Program-made: the position numbers and the translations under genes | Notes under the pieces: generated by a model | Database searches by the model: none | Told to the model about the DNA's origin: nothing | The model's input: only the letters and a program-made list of their open reading frames with translations | In this document: one piece after another, positions 18,118-25,468 of the stretch | Layout of the letters: the number at the start of each line of letters is the position of its first letter | Position numbering within the stretch: the first letter of the stretch is position 1 | Origin: Flammeovirgaceae bacterium | GTDB lineage: Bacteria; Bacteroidota; Bacteroidia; Cytophagales; Cyclobacteriaceae | Assembly: GCA_016712035.1 (NCBI GenBank) | Contig: JADJRT010000001.1 | Location: 806,001-870,000 of the forward strand | Direction: 5' to 3' | Length of the DNA: 64,000 nucleotides

Positions 18118-18142
18118 GTATCCGGAAGAACTATCCGGATAC
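18118..18142 (-). terminator. Hairpin after the DUF6799 gene
   Basis: GTATCCGGA and TCCGGATAC form a perfect 9-bp stem with a 7-base loop. On the minus strand it is followed by a T-rich stretch (CTGCTTTTATT). It lies between the two minus-strand genes and probably ends the DUF6799 transcript or attenuates read-through. Confidence 0.5.
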
Positions 18143-18155
18143 TTTTTGATTCTTG

Positions 18156-18779
18156 TCAGTGCTTGCCTTGCTTTTTTTCACTGCCTCCGGACTTTTTTTC
18201 ACGACCTTTCTCTTTTTCTCTGTTGGTCATCTCCATTTTTTCCCTGAAGCGCTCCTGGTTTTCATAGCGGTTTCCATCCATATCCATGCACTCTCCATTT
18301 TGAAGACGGAACTCTTTGCCATTTTTCCGCTTTCCACTTCCATCAGGGTTTATCATTGAGCCATCTTTCAGTTTAAGTTGCTGCTTAAGCTGGCTTTTCT
18401 CCTGGTTCTGCAGCTGATACATTTGGCCATCCTGAAGCATCAGGTGTTGCTGGGCCATCGCCTGTGCGCGTTTCTGAAACTCTTTCTGAGACTTGAAGCG
18501 ATTACCATCCATATCAAGGCATTCACCGTTTTTTAGTCGCGACTGTTCGCGATTTTGCAGGGTCAGACTTCCATCAGGATTTACAAGGGTTCCATCCTTC
18601 AAAGTCAGCTGTTGTTGTAGTTGAATTCTATCCTGGTCGCGGATCTGGTACATTTTACCATTTTGTAATATCAGATATTCCTGCAGCCGGATTTGATCGC
18701 GGTCCTGTTGTTGCTCTTGTGCGGGTGAAATAAACACCATCAACATAAGCATTAGCAATAATGAAATGTGCTTTTTCAT
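18156..18779 (-). CDS. Secreted DUF6799 repeat protein
   Basis: 207-residue secreted protein with a signal peptide (MKKHISLLLMLMLMVFISPAQ) and two imperfect copies of a DUF6799-type unit (about residues 37-95 and 113-172). Each copy carries KM/QMYQ, LKDG, NPDGS and KNGEC-DMDGNR motifs. The sequence is rich in Gln, Lys and Met, with one Cys per unit, a pattern often linked to periplasmic metal or stress binding, although no function is established. A long Lys/Glu-rich tail follows. It is divergent from the rhodanese operon. Confidence 0.7.
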   Translation of the reverse strand: MKKHISLLLMLMLMVFISPAQEQQQDRDQIRLQEYLILQNGKMYQIRDQDRIQLQQQLTLKDGTLVNPDGSLTLQNREQSRLKNGECLDMDGNRFKSQKEFQKRAQAMAQQHLMLQDGQMYQLQNQEKSQLKQQLKLKDGSMINPDGSGKRKNGKEFRLQNGECMDMDGNRYENQERFREKMEMTNREKEKGREKKSGGSEKKQGKH

Positions 18780-18856
18780 AGTATTAATATTTAAATGATA
18801 CTTTAAAAGTATGCTCGTTAGATCGCATCGTCTGTGATAAAGTTTACTTAAGAAAC

Positions 18857-18870
18857 ATGATCTTTATCAT
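18857..18870. promoter_or_regulatory. FNR-like palindrome in the 18.8-kb divergent region
   Basis: ATGATCTTTATCAT is a dyad of the TTGAT-N4-ATCAA type. It lies between the DUF6799 gene and the rhodanese operon, 20 bp upstream of the Crp/Fnr-type box at 18891. It could be a second regulator site, or it could be chance in AT-rich DNA. Confidence 0.3.
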
Positions 18871-18890
18871 CTGTTGTTGTGATATGTATA

Positions 18891-18906
18891 TGTAGCATTT
18901 GTCACA
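18891..18906 (+). promoter_or_regulatory. Crp/Fnr-type box upstream of the rhodanese operon
   Basis: TGTAGCATTTGTCACA matches TGTGA-N6-TCACA with one mismatch. GATATTTG begins 37 bp after the box start and shares the TTTG of the -7 consensus, exactly as at 12792 and 22886. The first codon of the rhodanese gene follows at 18944. Confidence 0.5.
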
Positions 18907-18943
18907 TAAAAGAAACCTGGTTCTATGGATATTTGTTGAAACT

Positions 18944-19347
18944 ATGAAAACCATGATGTTATATAAACAAAGACTGATCGCACTTATTTTGGTAATGACT
19001 TCGGTCAACTTTTTGCTCAGGCACAAACTGTGAAAAAGCTCGACCCGCAGAATTTTGAAAATAAATTACAAAGCGTAAACAATCCCCTACTGGTAGATGT
19101 TCGCACTCAGGGTGAATACAATCAAGGTCACTTATCCAATGCAATGTTGATTGATTATAACAGTAGCGAATTTAAATCTCGGCTAAGTAAACTAGATAAA
19201 ACAAAAGCGGTATTTGTATATTGTGCAGTAGGGGGTCGTAGTAATGCGGCCGTAAACGTACTTACCGGGATGGGGTTTAAAGAGATCTACGATTTGCAAG
19301 GTGGAATATCAGCCTGGCAACAGGCAAAAAAACCTATATCAAAATGA
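18944..19347 (+). CDS. Secreted single-domain rhodanese (frameshifted in signal peptide)
   Basis: Periplasmic sulfurtransferase of 134 residues. An ATG at 18944 opens a signal peptide (MKTMMLYKQRLIALILVMT...) that joins the rhodanese body (FAQAQTVKKLDPQNF...) only if one base, probably T near 18999-19002, is restored; as written that frame ends at 19031. Otherwise the gene would have to start at the GTG at 19030 and lack export. The active-site loop is CAVGGRS and the C terminus is YDLQGGISAWQQA. Its stop overlaps the next rhodanese start by 4 bp. Confidence 0.75.
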
Positions 19348-19850
19348 AAAAGCTGTTCATAATGTTATCTGCAGCCATGTTTTCATCATATTTTGCTAAA
19401 GCCCAGGTAACTAGTTCAGCTTACAATCTGACCCTAAAAGCTTTATTATCACACACGGTACCCGAGGTTTCGGTAGCGCAGGTAAAAGAATTGAAGGGTG
19501 TTCTGGTACTCGATGCACGCGAACAAAATGAATACGAAGTCAGTCATATAGCGAATGCAAAATTTGTTGGGTATGATCAATTTAATATTGAAGAGTTGAA
19601 AGGAATAGATCCGAATCAGGAGATTGTTGTTTACTGTTCAGTAGGATATCGCAGCGAAAAAGTTGCAGAGAAAATAATAGCAGCTGGCTTTAATGATGTA
19701 TCTAATTTATATGGTGGAATTTTTGAGTGGGTAAATCAAGATAACCTGGTAGTAGATAGCCACGGAAAGGCGACAGCAAATATCCATGCCTATAGTAAAA
19801 CCTGGGGTGTGTGGTTGAATAAAGGAAATAAAGTGTACGACCCAAAATAA
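19344..19850 (+). CDS. Secreted rhodanese with C-terminal extension
   Basis: 168-residue sulfurtransferase exported by a signal peptide (MKKLFIMLSAAMFSSYFAKAQ). The rhodanese domain spans about residues 38-130 with the persulfide-forming loop CSVGYRS and the LYGGIFEWV end motif. A 35-residue tail rich in Lys, Trp and Asn follows. It overlaps the previous rhodanese by 4 bp (ATGA), indicating translational coupling of two periplasmic sulfur carriers. Confidence 0.85.
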   Translation: MKKLFIMLSAAMFSSYFAKAQVTSSAYNLTLKALLSHTVPEVSVAQVKELKGVLVLDAREQNEYEVSHIANAKFVGYDQFNIEELKGIDPNQEIVVYCSVGYRSEKVAEKIIAAGFNDVSNLYGGIFEWVNQDNLVVDSHGKATANIHAYSKTWGVWLNKGNKVYDPK

Positions 19851-19858
19851 AATAAAAC

Positions 19859-20721
19859 ATGGAGTATTACTGGAAGGTGATTATGGATTCTTATACGGGC
19901 TATTGGAACTACCTCGTCAATGAAATAGCCTACCCAGGTTGGCACAATTACTTCTGGTGGTTAGTAGGGCTTTCGGTTGCAGTTTGGCTTTTGGAAATAA
20001 TCATTCCCTGGCGAAAGGGACAATCTGCTTTCCGTAAGGACTTTTGGCTTGACGCCTTTTATATGTTTTTCAATTTCTTTTTGTTTTCAGTGATCGGGTA
20101 TAATGCGATATCAAATGTTGCAGTTACTGCCTTTAATGATTTTCTAGCTTTGTTTGGAATTGAGAATTTAGTGGCCATCCAAATTCAAAGTTGGCCGGGT
20201 TGGGCTAAGCTTTTGCTAATGTTTGTACTGGCAGATTTCATTCAATGGAATGTGCATCGCATGTTGCATCGTATTCCATGGATGTGGGAATTTCATAAAG
20301 TGCACCACTCGGTGGAAGAGATGGGCTTCGCGGCACACTTGCGTTTTCATTGGATGGAAACAATCATTTACAAATCAATTCAATATATTCCGTTGGCAAT
20401 GATTGGCTTTGGTTTGCAGGATTTTTTATTGTTCACATTATTTCCGTGGCCATCGGGCATTTGAATCATTCGAATCTTTACATCACCTATGGTCCGCTCA
20501 AATATTTTTTAAACAACCCCGCAATGCATATATGGCATCATGCCAAAGCACTTCCCAATAAATACGGAGTAAATTATGGCATCAGCCTTAGTCTTTGGGA
20601 TTATCTTTTTAAAACTGCTTATATTCCTAAAAACGGAAGAGATGAAGCACTCGGGTTTGCTGGTGATGATCAATTTCCTAAGACATTTTTGAAACAAGTT
20701 ATTTATCCATTTAAGAAATAA
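19859..20721 (+). CDS. Fatty acid hydroxylase / sterol desaturase family protein (frameshifted in this sequence)
   Basis: Di-iron membrane hydroxylase of 287 residues once one T is restored in the run at 20422-20427; otherwise it appears as pieces ending at 20464 and 20721. The eight-histidine pattern is visible: HRMLHR, HKVHH, a later HLNH and finally HIWHH. Four to five hydrophobic helices precede and interleave it. The substrate (fatty acid, carotenoid or hopanoid) is unknown. It lies 8 bp after the second rhodanese and 3 bp before the SoxB-like gene, so it is part of the sulfur operon by position. Confidence 0.78.
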
Positions 20722-20724
20722 TTC

Positions 20725-22533
20725 ATGGACATTCATAAAACAACGTGCAGCTGTTCTTCTTGTATCGACAAAGCAATCACCAGGCAAGAACTGGACTTGC
20801 ATATTTCTGTTTCTGAGAACAGCCGTAGAGAATTTTTAAAGAAGGCTACCGGAATGGGGTTAGTATTAGGCGTTGGAGCAGGATTAATTTCTCCACTCGC
20901 TGCCTCAGCATTTAATAATGAAGATTCTGCCGGCTTGAGCACTGAGATCGCAAATTCAAAAGTGATTAAATCCGGTAAAGCAAGTAAGATTACTTTGTTA
21001 CAAACAGCCGATATCCATTCGCAATTATTAACGCATGATGAATTTTTTATTGAGCAAGGCAAACCCGTCTATAAAAAGCGGGGTGGCTATGCTACCTTAA
21101 AAACCATGATCAACGAATTGCGAAATGAAAATCCGACTAACACACTTGTACTTGATGGTGGCGATTGCTTTCAAGGTGGTGGAGTAGCAGCTCTGACTGA
21201 AGGAAAAGCGATTGTTCCATTGATGAATAACATTGGTTATGATTTAATGCTACCGGGTAATTGGGAAGTGGTCTATGGCAAGGAGATCATGATGCAGGAT
21301 ATGTTTGCCTACAACGGCCCTAAAGTTTGCGCAAACATGTTTCATAAGACAAATGAGGGAGTAAGTGAAGATCTTATATTTCCACCTTATTTTATTAAGT
21401 ACATAGCTGGAATTAAAATTGGATTTATCGGGTACAACGATCCGCTCACACCCAAGCGGCAGTCGCCCGCCTATAGCGATGGCATTGAGTTTACACCGCC
21501 CGAGTTGAATATTACCAAGTACATAAAGTTGTTGCGCGAGTATGAGCAGTGTGCCATGGTATTTCTTGTTACCCACATGGGGTTGGCACAGCAAGTAGGT
21601 TTAGCGAATAGCGATTTGACAAAAGGAGTAGATTATATTCTGGGGGCGGATACGCATGAGCGTGTACGGACTCCCATTGAAGGAAAAAATGCGAAGGTAA
21701 CTGAGCCCGGTGCATTCGGGTCGTTTTTAGCAAAGTTAGATATTGTTGTAGAGGATGGTATAGTAAAAGACCAGACCTATCAACTGCTGGATGTAGATCC
21801 GGGTCGATATAAAGAGGATGAAGAGATGAAGACGTTGGTAGCCAAAGCCCGCGAACCATTCCGTAAAGATTTGGATCGTATTATTGGTAAAACAAAAACT
21901 CCGTTGGTGCGCTATTATGTAATCGAAACACCCATGGATAATTTTATTACCGATGCCATTATGTGGAAGTTTAAACCAGACATAGCCTTGAGCAATGGTT
22001 TTCGGTTTTGTCCACCGCTAGTCCCCGATCCAAAAACGGGAGTAGCAGATATTACCATGGATTATTTATGGAGTATGTTGCCGGTGGATAGCGAAGCTAA
22101 ACGTGGCGTGATAACGGGCCAGCAACTTTGGGGTTGGATGGAACGCGAATTACAAAATGCTTTCGCCAAAGATCCGGCCAAACGATTTGGTGGTTGGGTG
22201 GTTCGCTTTAGCGGGATGGAGGTAAACTTTACTATTGGCAACGAGTTAGGCAAGCGCGTCAATTTTATTAAAGTAAAAGGCAAACCAGTCGATCTCAAAA
22301 AGAATTATACGTTTATAGCCTGCGAACGGGAAGGCGATCCGGACACTACGATTTGCCGGGTAAATGGAGTAGCACTACCAACTCGATTAGGCATTACGCT
22401 CCATAAGGTTGTTGAAGAATACCTGGGAGCGGAATCTCCCATTGCACCAAAACTGGAAGGCCGCGCAACGGCAACGGATGCGCCCAATACATTACTTACT
22501 CAGTTAATGGGCGTAGGGTACGAATTCAGGTAA
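20725..22533 (+). CDS. SoxB-like Tat-exported metallophosphatase/5'-nucleotidase family protein
   Basis: 602-residue protein with a twin-arginine signal (RREFLKKATGMG near residues 34-45) preceded by a Cys-rich leader (CSCSSC). The dimetal site of the 5'-nucleotidase superfamily is intact (TADIH at 94-98, DGGD at 144-147, VTHMG and GADTHE). The usual GNHE reads GNWE (178-181), which resembles the substitution in SoxB thiosulfohydrolases and would remove the nucleotidase catalytic histidine. The C-terminal substrate domain contains GFRF. Its position among rhodanese and TsdA-like genes supports thiosulfate or polysulfide hydrolysis over nucleotide hydrolysis, by inference. Confidence 0.72.
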   Translation: MDIHKTTCSCSSCIDKAITRQELDLHISVSENSRREFLKKATGMGLVLGVGAGLISPLAASAFNNEDSAGLSTEIANSKVIKSGKASKITLLQTADIHSQLLTHDEFFIEQGKPVYKKRGGYATLKTMINELRNENPTNTLVLDGGDCFQGGGVAALTEGKAIVPLMNNIGYDLMLPGNWEVVYGKEIMMQDMFAYNGPKVCANMFHKTNEGVSEDLIFPPYFIKYIAGIKIGFIGYNDPLTPKRQSPAYSDGIEFTPPELNITKYIKLLREYEQCAMVFLVTHMGLAQQVGLANSDLTKGVDYILGADTHERVRTPIEGKNAKVTEPGAFGSFLAKLDIVVEDGIVKDQTYQLLDVDPGRYKEDEEMKTLVAKAREPFRKDLDRIIGKTKTPLVRYYVIETPMDNFITDAIMWKFKPDIALSNGFRFCPPLVPDPKTGVADITMDYLWSMLPVDSEAKRGVITGQQLWGWMERELQNAFAKDPAKRFGGWVVRFSGMEVNFTIGNELGKRVNFIKVKGKPVDLKKNYTFIACEREGDPDTTICRVNGVALPTRLGITLHKVVEEYLGAESPIAPKLEGRATATDAPNTLLTQLMGVGYEFR

Positions 22534-22545
22534 GATGCCTAATAG

Positions 22546-22827
22546 TTATTCCTTAACAGAAATAGGTGTACCTAGTAGTTGTTCATCGATTACTTGCTTA
22601 AACATGCTTTTTGAAAGAGCGCCTGGTTGCATCATGGGTTTCCCTTCCATGGGGATAAAAAGAAAAGTAGGAATGCTTCGAATGCCAAATGCTGCCGATA
22701 GCTCTTGTTCTTTTTCAGTATCAACTTTATAAATAATTAAGCGACCCTCATATTCTTTGGCAAGTTCTTCTAAAATAGGTGCCACCATTTTACACGGGCC
22801 GCACCTTGCTAAACGACTGGAAATCAT
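22546..22827 (-). CDS. Short thioredoxin-family protein, N terminus truncated
   Basis: 93-residue thioredoxin-like protein with the redox site CGPC (residues 9-12) and the cis-proline segment IRSIPTFLF. Ordinary thioredoxins have about 25 residues before the active site, but here only eight remain and the usual WCGPC tryptophan is Arg. No start codon exists further upstream before an in-frame stop. The missing part would overlap the promoter of the divergent persulfide dioxygenase gene. It may be functional but trimmed, or carry an undetected indel. It converges on the SoxB-like gene 12 bp away. Confidence 0.65.
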   Translation of the reverse strand: MISSRLARCGPCKMVAPILEELAKEYEGRLIIYKVDTEKEQELSAAFGIRSIPTFLFIPMEGKPMMQPGALSKSMFKQVIDEQLLGTPISVKE

Positions 22828-22885
22828 AAGGAACTTATGAGAGCCTTTAAAAAAAGCCGAATTCCATCAAAAATAACTATGCATA

Positions 22886-22930
22886 TGTGACAAAAATCAC
22901 TTATCCGCCCTGCGCAGTTAATTATCTTTG
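22886..22930 (+). promoter_or_regulatory. Crp/Fnr-type box plus -7 element of the persulfide dioxygenase gene
   Basis: The box TGTGACAAAAATCACT at 22886-22901 is a near-perfect TGTGA-N6-TCACA operator. TATCTTTG at 22923-22930 is a perfect TAnnTTTG -7 element whose first base is 37 bp after the box start. With transcription starting near 22936 the box is centred near -42, a class II activator position. A leader of about 60 nt precedes the ATG at 22999. It is the best of the three boxes. Confidence 0.6.
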
Positions 22931-22998
22931 TATGAAAATTTTAAGAAGCAGAAGTTTACTGCTTAAGTAGAAAGTAAAATAAGCTAAACCAAAATCAT

Positions 22999-24404
22999 AT
23001 GTTTTTTCAACATGTTTACGATAAAACCTTAGCCCAGGCAAGTTATTTCATCGGCTGTCAAAAGGCTGGTGTGGCCATTGTTATCGATGCTAAAAGAGAT
23101 GTGGATACCTACCTCGAGATAGCGAAGCAAAACAATATGAGAATTACGCACATAACGGAAACTCATATCCACGCGGATTTTCTCACAGGTTCACGCGAAC
23201 TCGCCAAGCTAACGGGTGCTGAAATGTATTTGTCGGACGAAGGTGGTGAGGGATGGCTTTACGAATTTCCACATGTTGGATTAAAGGATGGCAGTACGAT
23301 TAAAGTTGGCAATCTTTCTTTAAAAGTATTGCATACCCCGGGTCACACTCCCGAAAGCATTAGTTTTTTATTAACCGATCACCCGGCTAGTGAGGAACCA
23401 GTTATGTTATTCACAGGGGATTTTGTGTTTGTGGGTGATGTAGGTCGGCCCGATTTGTTAGAAAAAGCTGCTGGTTTTGCAGGCACAAAAGAAGCAGGGG
23501 CCAAGGAGATGTATAAATCAATTGCAAAATTCAACGCACTGGCAGATTATATTCAAGTTTGGCCTGGGCATGGCGCTGGGTCGGCTTGTGGTAAAGCATT
23601 GGGAGCTGTGCCAAGTACAACGGTAGGATATGAAAAAGTTCGCAACTGGGCATTCCAGTATCCTAAAGATGAAAATGGATTTGTAAAATATTTGCTGGAA
23701 GATCAGCCTGAGCCGCCAAAATATTTTGCCATGATGAAGAAGCTTAACAAAGTGGATCGGCCATTACTCACTGAGGTACCCAAGCTTAAGAAATTAAGCA
23801 AAGAAGAGTTTAAAGCTGCCTACGATAAAGGAATCAAATTAATTGATGCCCGTAACAAAGTTGATTTCGCAAATGGGTTTATTCCGGGCAGTATTAACAT
23901 CCAAGGCAACAACGCCTTTGCCACCTGGGCTGGGTGGTTTTTGAAATATGATGAGCCTTTTATGCTGGTAGCTACGCAAGCGCAATTGGAAGACCTCACG
24001 CGTAAATTAATGCGAATTGGATTGGATAACGTTTATGGTTTTATTGAAGATGTTTCTCCGTGGGTTGCGTTGGGTAATACGCTTGAAAAAGGTAATGTTA
24101 TTTCCTTTGATGAATTTCAGGACCTATACAAGAATAATAACATTCAGCTAGTGGATGTTCGTGGGGAATCTGAATATAAGGCCGGGCATATAAAGGGAGC
24201 CGAAAATATTTTCGTAGGCACGCTTGCTGAAAATCTCAATAAACTAAATAAACATAAGCAGATTGTAATTCAGTGCCAGTCTGGGATAGAACGGCCATTG
24301 CGTATTCGCTCTTAGCCAAACATGGATTTAGGAATGTAAAAAACTATTCAGGAGGGATGAACGAATGGGTTAATACAGGCAATCCGGTTGTTAGCGAAAA
24401 CTAA
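22999..24404 (+). CDS. CstB-like persulfide dioxygenase - pseudo-rhodanese - rhodanese fusion (frameshifted near its end)
   Basis: 468 residues when one G is restored in GGG at 24283-24285; the raw frame stops at 24315. The N-terminal metallo-beta-lactamase domain (1-240) is ETHE1-type, with iron ligands in THIHAD (H56, H58, D60), HTPGHT, and GDFVFVGDVGRPDL. A rhodanese-like domain without active Cys follows (about 265-355), then a rhodanese (about 365-468) with CQSGDRT. This order matches CstB of Gram-positive bacteria, which oxidises persulfides and releases thiosulfate. It would feed sulfite or thiosulfate to the exporters of this island. Confidence 0.83.
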
Positions 24405-24473
24405 CATTTATATAAATTCCTAAATCAACTTTACCTCCGGACAACGGCAGGGTGTGTATAATATTTCAATAAC

Positions 24474-24707
24474 ATGAAGATACTTAGTGATTGGAAATTC
24501 CTGATAATGTTTTGCCTTACTTTGGGCTTGGCACCTTTTTTTCCGGAACCTCATATTTGGGGTAAACTGAAATGGATTGCAGGTGGGTCGGTGGGGATGC
24601 AACCCATGGATTGGTTTGACACCCTTTTTCATGGATTGCCTTGGTTGCTACTGATGGGCTTCTTACTGGCAAAGGGTGCAGCCTATATGAAAATGATAAA
24701 GAATTAG
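24474..24707 (+). CDS. Small membrane protein of unknown function
   Basis: 77-residue protein with two hydrophobic helices (about 8-24 and 54-70) separated by a loop with a conserved-looking PEPHIWGKLKW and a GMQPMDWFD stretch. I do not recognise a described domain. It lies 70 bp after the persulfide dioxygenase gene on the same strand, so it is probably in the same transcript. Similar tiny proteins accompany sulfur genes in other Bacteroidota as far as I recall. Confidence 0.6.
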   Translation: MKILSDWKFLIMFCLTLGLAPFFPEPHIWGKLKWIAGGSVGMQPMDWFDTLFHGLPWLLLMGFLLAKGAAYMKMIKN

Positions 24708-24730
24708 AATTGTAAAAAGTATTTCAGGAG

Positions 24731-25003
24731 ATGTCAAGCGATACGATTAAAGCAGCCTTATTTACTAACTGGCACCTGGTGCGCAGTTTGCGATTTATTT
24801 TTGGCGTATTTATTATGGCTCAGGCAATAACCTCAGCGGATGTCCTTGTCGGTATGATAGCAAGTCTGTTTTTATTTCAGGCAATAACAAATACGGGTTG
24901 TTGCGGAATGAGCGGTTGCGCAATACCGAATTCAACTACAAAGCAAGCAACTATCAATACTTCGGTCGAATATGAAGAAATTAAATCTGGTAAGCAGGAT
25001 TAA
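24731..25003 (+). CDS. Small DUF2892-like membrane protein with Cys cluster
   Basis: 90-residue protein with two hydrophobic segments (about 20-34 and 38-54) followed by CCGMSGC, a cluster of three cysteines, and a polar tail. The layout resembles DUF2892/YgaP-type membrane pieces that accompany rhodaneses. It is the last gene of the island, 23 bp after the preceding small gene and before a strong terminator. The cysteines could take part in sulfur transfer at the membrane, which is inference only. Confidence 0.6.
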   Translation: MSSDTIKAALFTNWHLVRSLRFIFGVFIMAQAITSADVLVGMIASLFLFQAITNTGCCGMSGCAIPNSTTKQATINTSVEYEEIKSGKQD

Positions 25004-25028
25004 TTTACTTTAAATGAAATTGAGCTAT

Positions 25029-25062
25029 AAAAAAGACCCTGTATTGTACGGGGTCTTTTTTT
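25029..25062. terminator. Bidirectional rho-independent terminator after the sulfur island
   Basis: AAAGACCC and GGGTCTTT form an 8-bp stem with an 11-base loop and are flanked by A and T runs, so it can act on both strands. It closes the persulfide dioxygenase operon on the plus strand and the small-peptide operon on the minus strand. Confidence 0.85.
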
Positions 25063-25084
25063 ATAGATTAAGCAGTCGCTAGGG

Positions 25085-25248
25085 TTATTCCCAGGCAGCT
25101 GAATTTGATTCTGTAGAAGAACCCGGATGTTGGCTGTTCGTGCTTGCTACCACTGGCTCAGGATTCTTAGCCACCTTCTTTAGGGTAGTTACCCCTGCGC
25201 TTACCAAAGTAAGGGCAAAGAAGGCAATAAGTATTTTTGTTTTTTCAT
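25085..25248 (-). CDS. Small secreted peptide with STESN..AWE tail (frameshifted at start)
   Basis: 54-residue exported peptide. The start ATG (25248) joins the body (KILIAFFALTLVSAGVTTLKKV) when one T is restored in the six-T run at 25240-25245, giving a normal MKKTK signal sequence; as written, the open frame extends upstream without a good start. The mature part ends STESNSAAWE. The preceding gene, 11 bp upstream, ends RTESNPHAWD, so the two share a C-terminal TESNxxAW-acid motif. Function unknown. Confidence 0.55.
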
Positions 25249-25259
25249 AACCCGTTGAA

Positions 25260-25391
25260 TTAATCCCAGGCGTGAGGATTCGATTCTGTTCTGGTGCCAT
25301 CGATGCTTGGCTTCACATTCTCTTCTGTGCAAGAAAATAACATGGTGCTTATCAGTACAACGGCAGATAACATTAGCATTACTTTTTTCAT
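25260..25391 (-). CDS. 43-residue lipopeptide with TESN..AWD tail
   Basis: Small open reading frame with a clear lipoprotein signal peptide: MKKVMLMLSAVVL followed by the lipobox LFSC (acylated Cys 21). The mature lipopeptide is only 23 residues and ends RTESNPHAWD. It is too short for routine gene calling. It heads a two-gene operon with the neighbouring secreted peptide and is divergent from a TPR histidine kinase whose start is 78 bp away. A signalling or surface role is possible but unproven. Confidence 0.55.
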   Translation of the reverse strand: MKKVMLMLSAVVLISTMLFSCTEENVKPSIDGTRTESNPHAWD

Positions 25392-25468
25392 AACTTTAAG
25401 AGTTTAGGTTGGTTAGATTTCGATTTCAATACTGGAAACAATATTACTGTCTTAATTATTTCATTGCT

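Noticed and set aside
25249..25300. Longer form of the small secreted peptide starting upstream
   Set aside because: It would read through the end of the lipopeptide gene and lack a signal peptide at its N terminus; restoring one T gives a normal MKKTK start.
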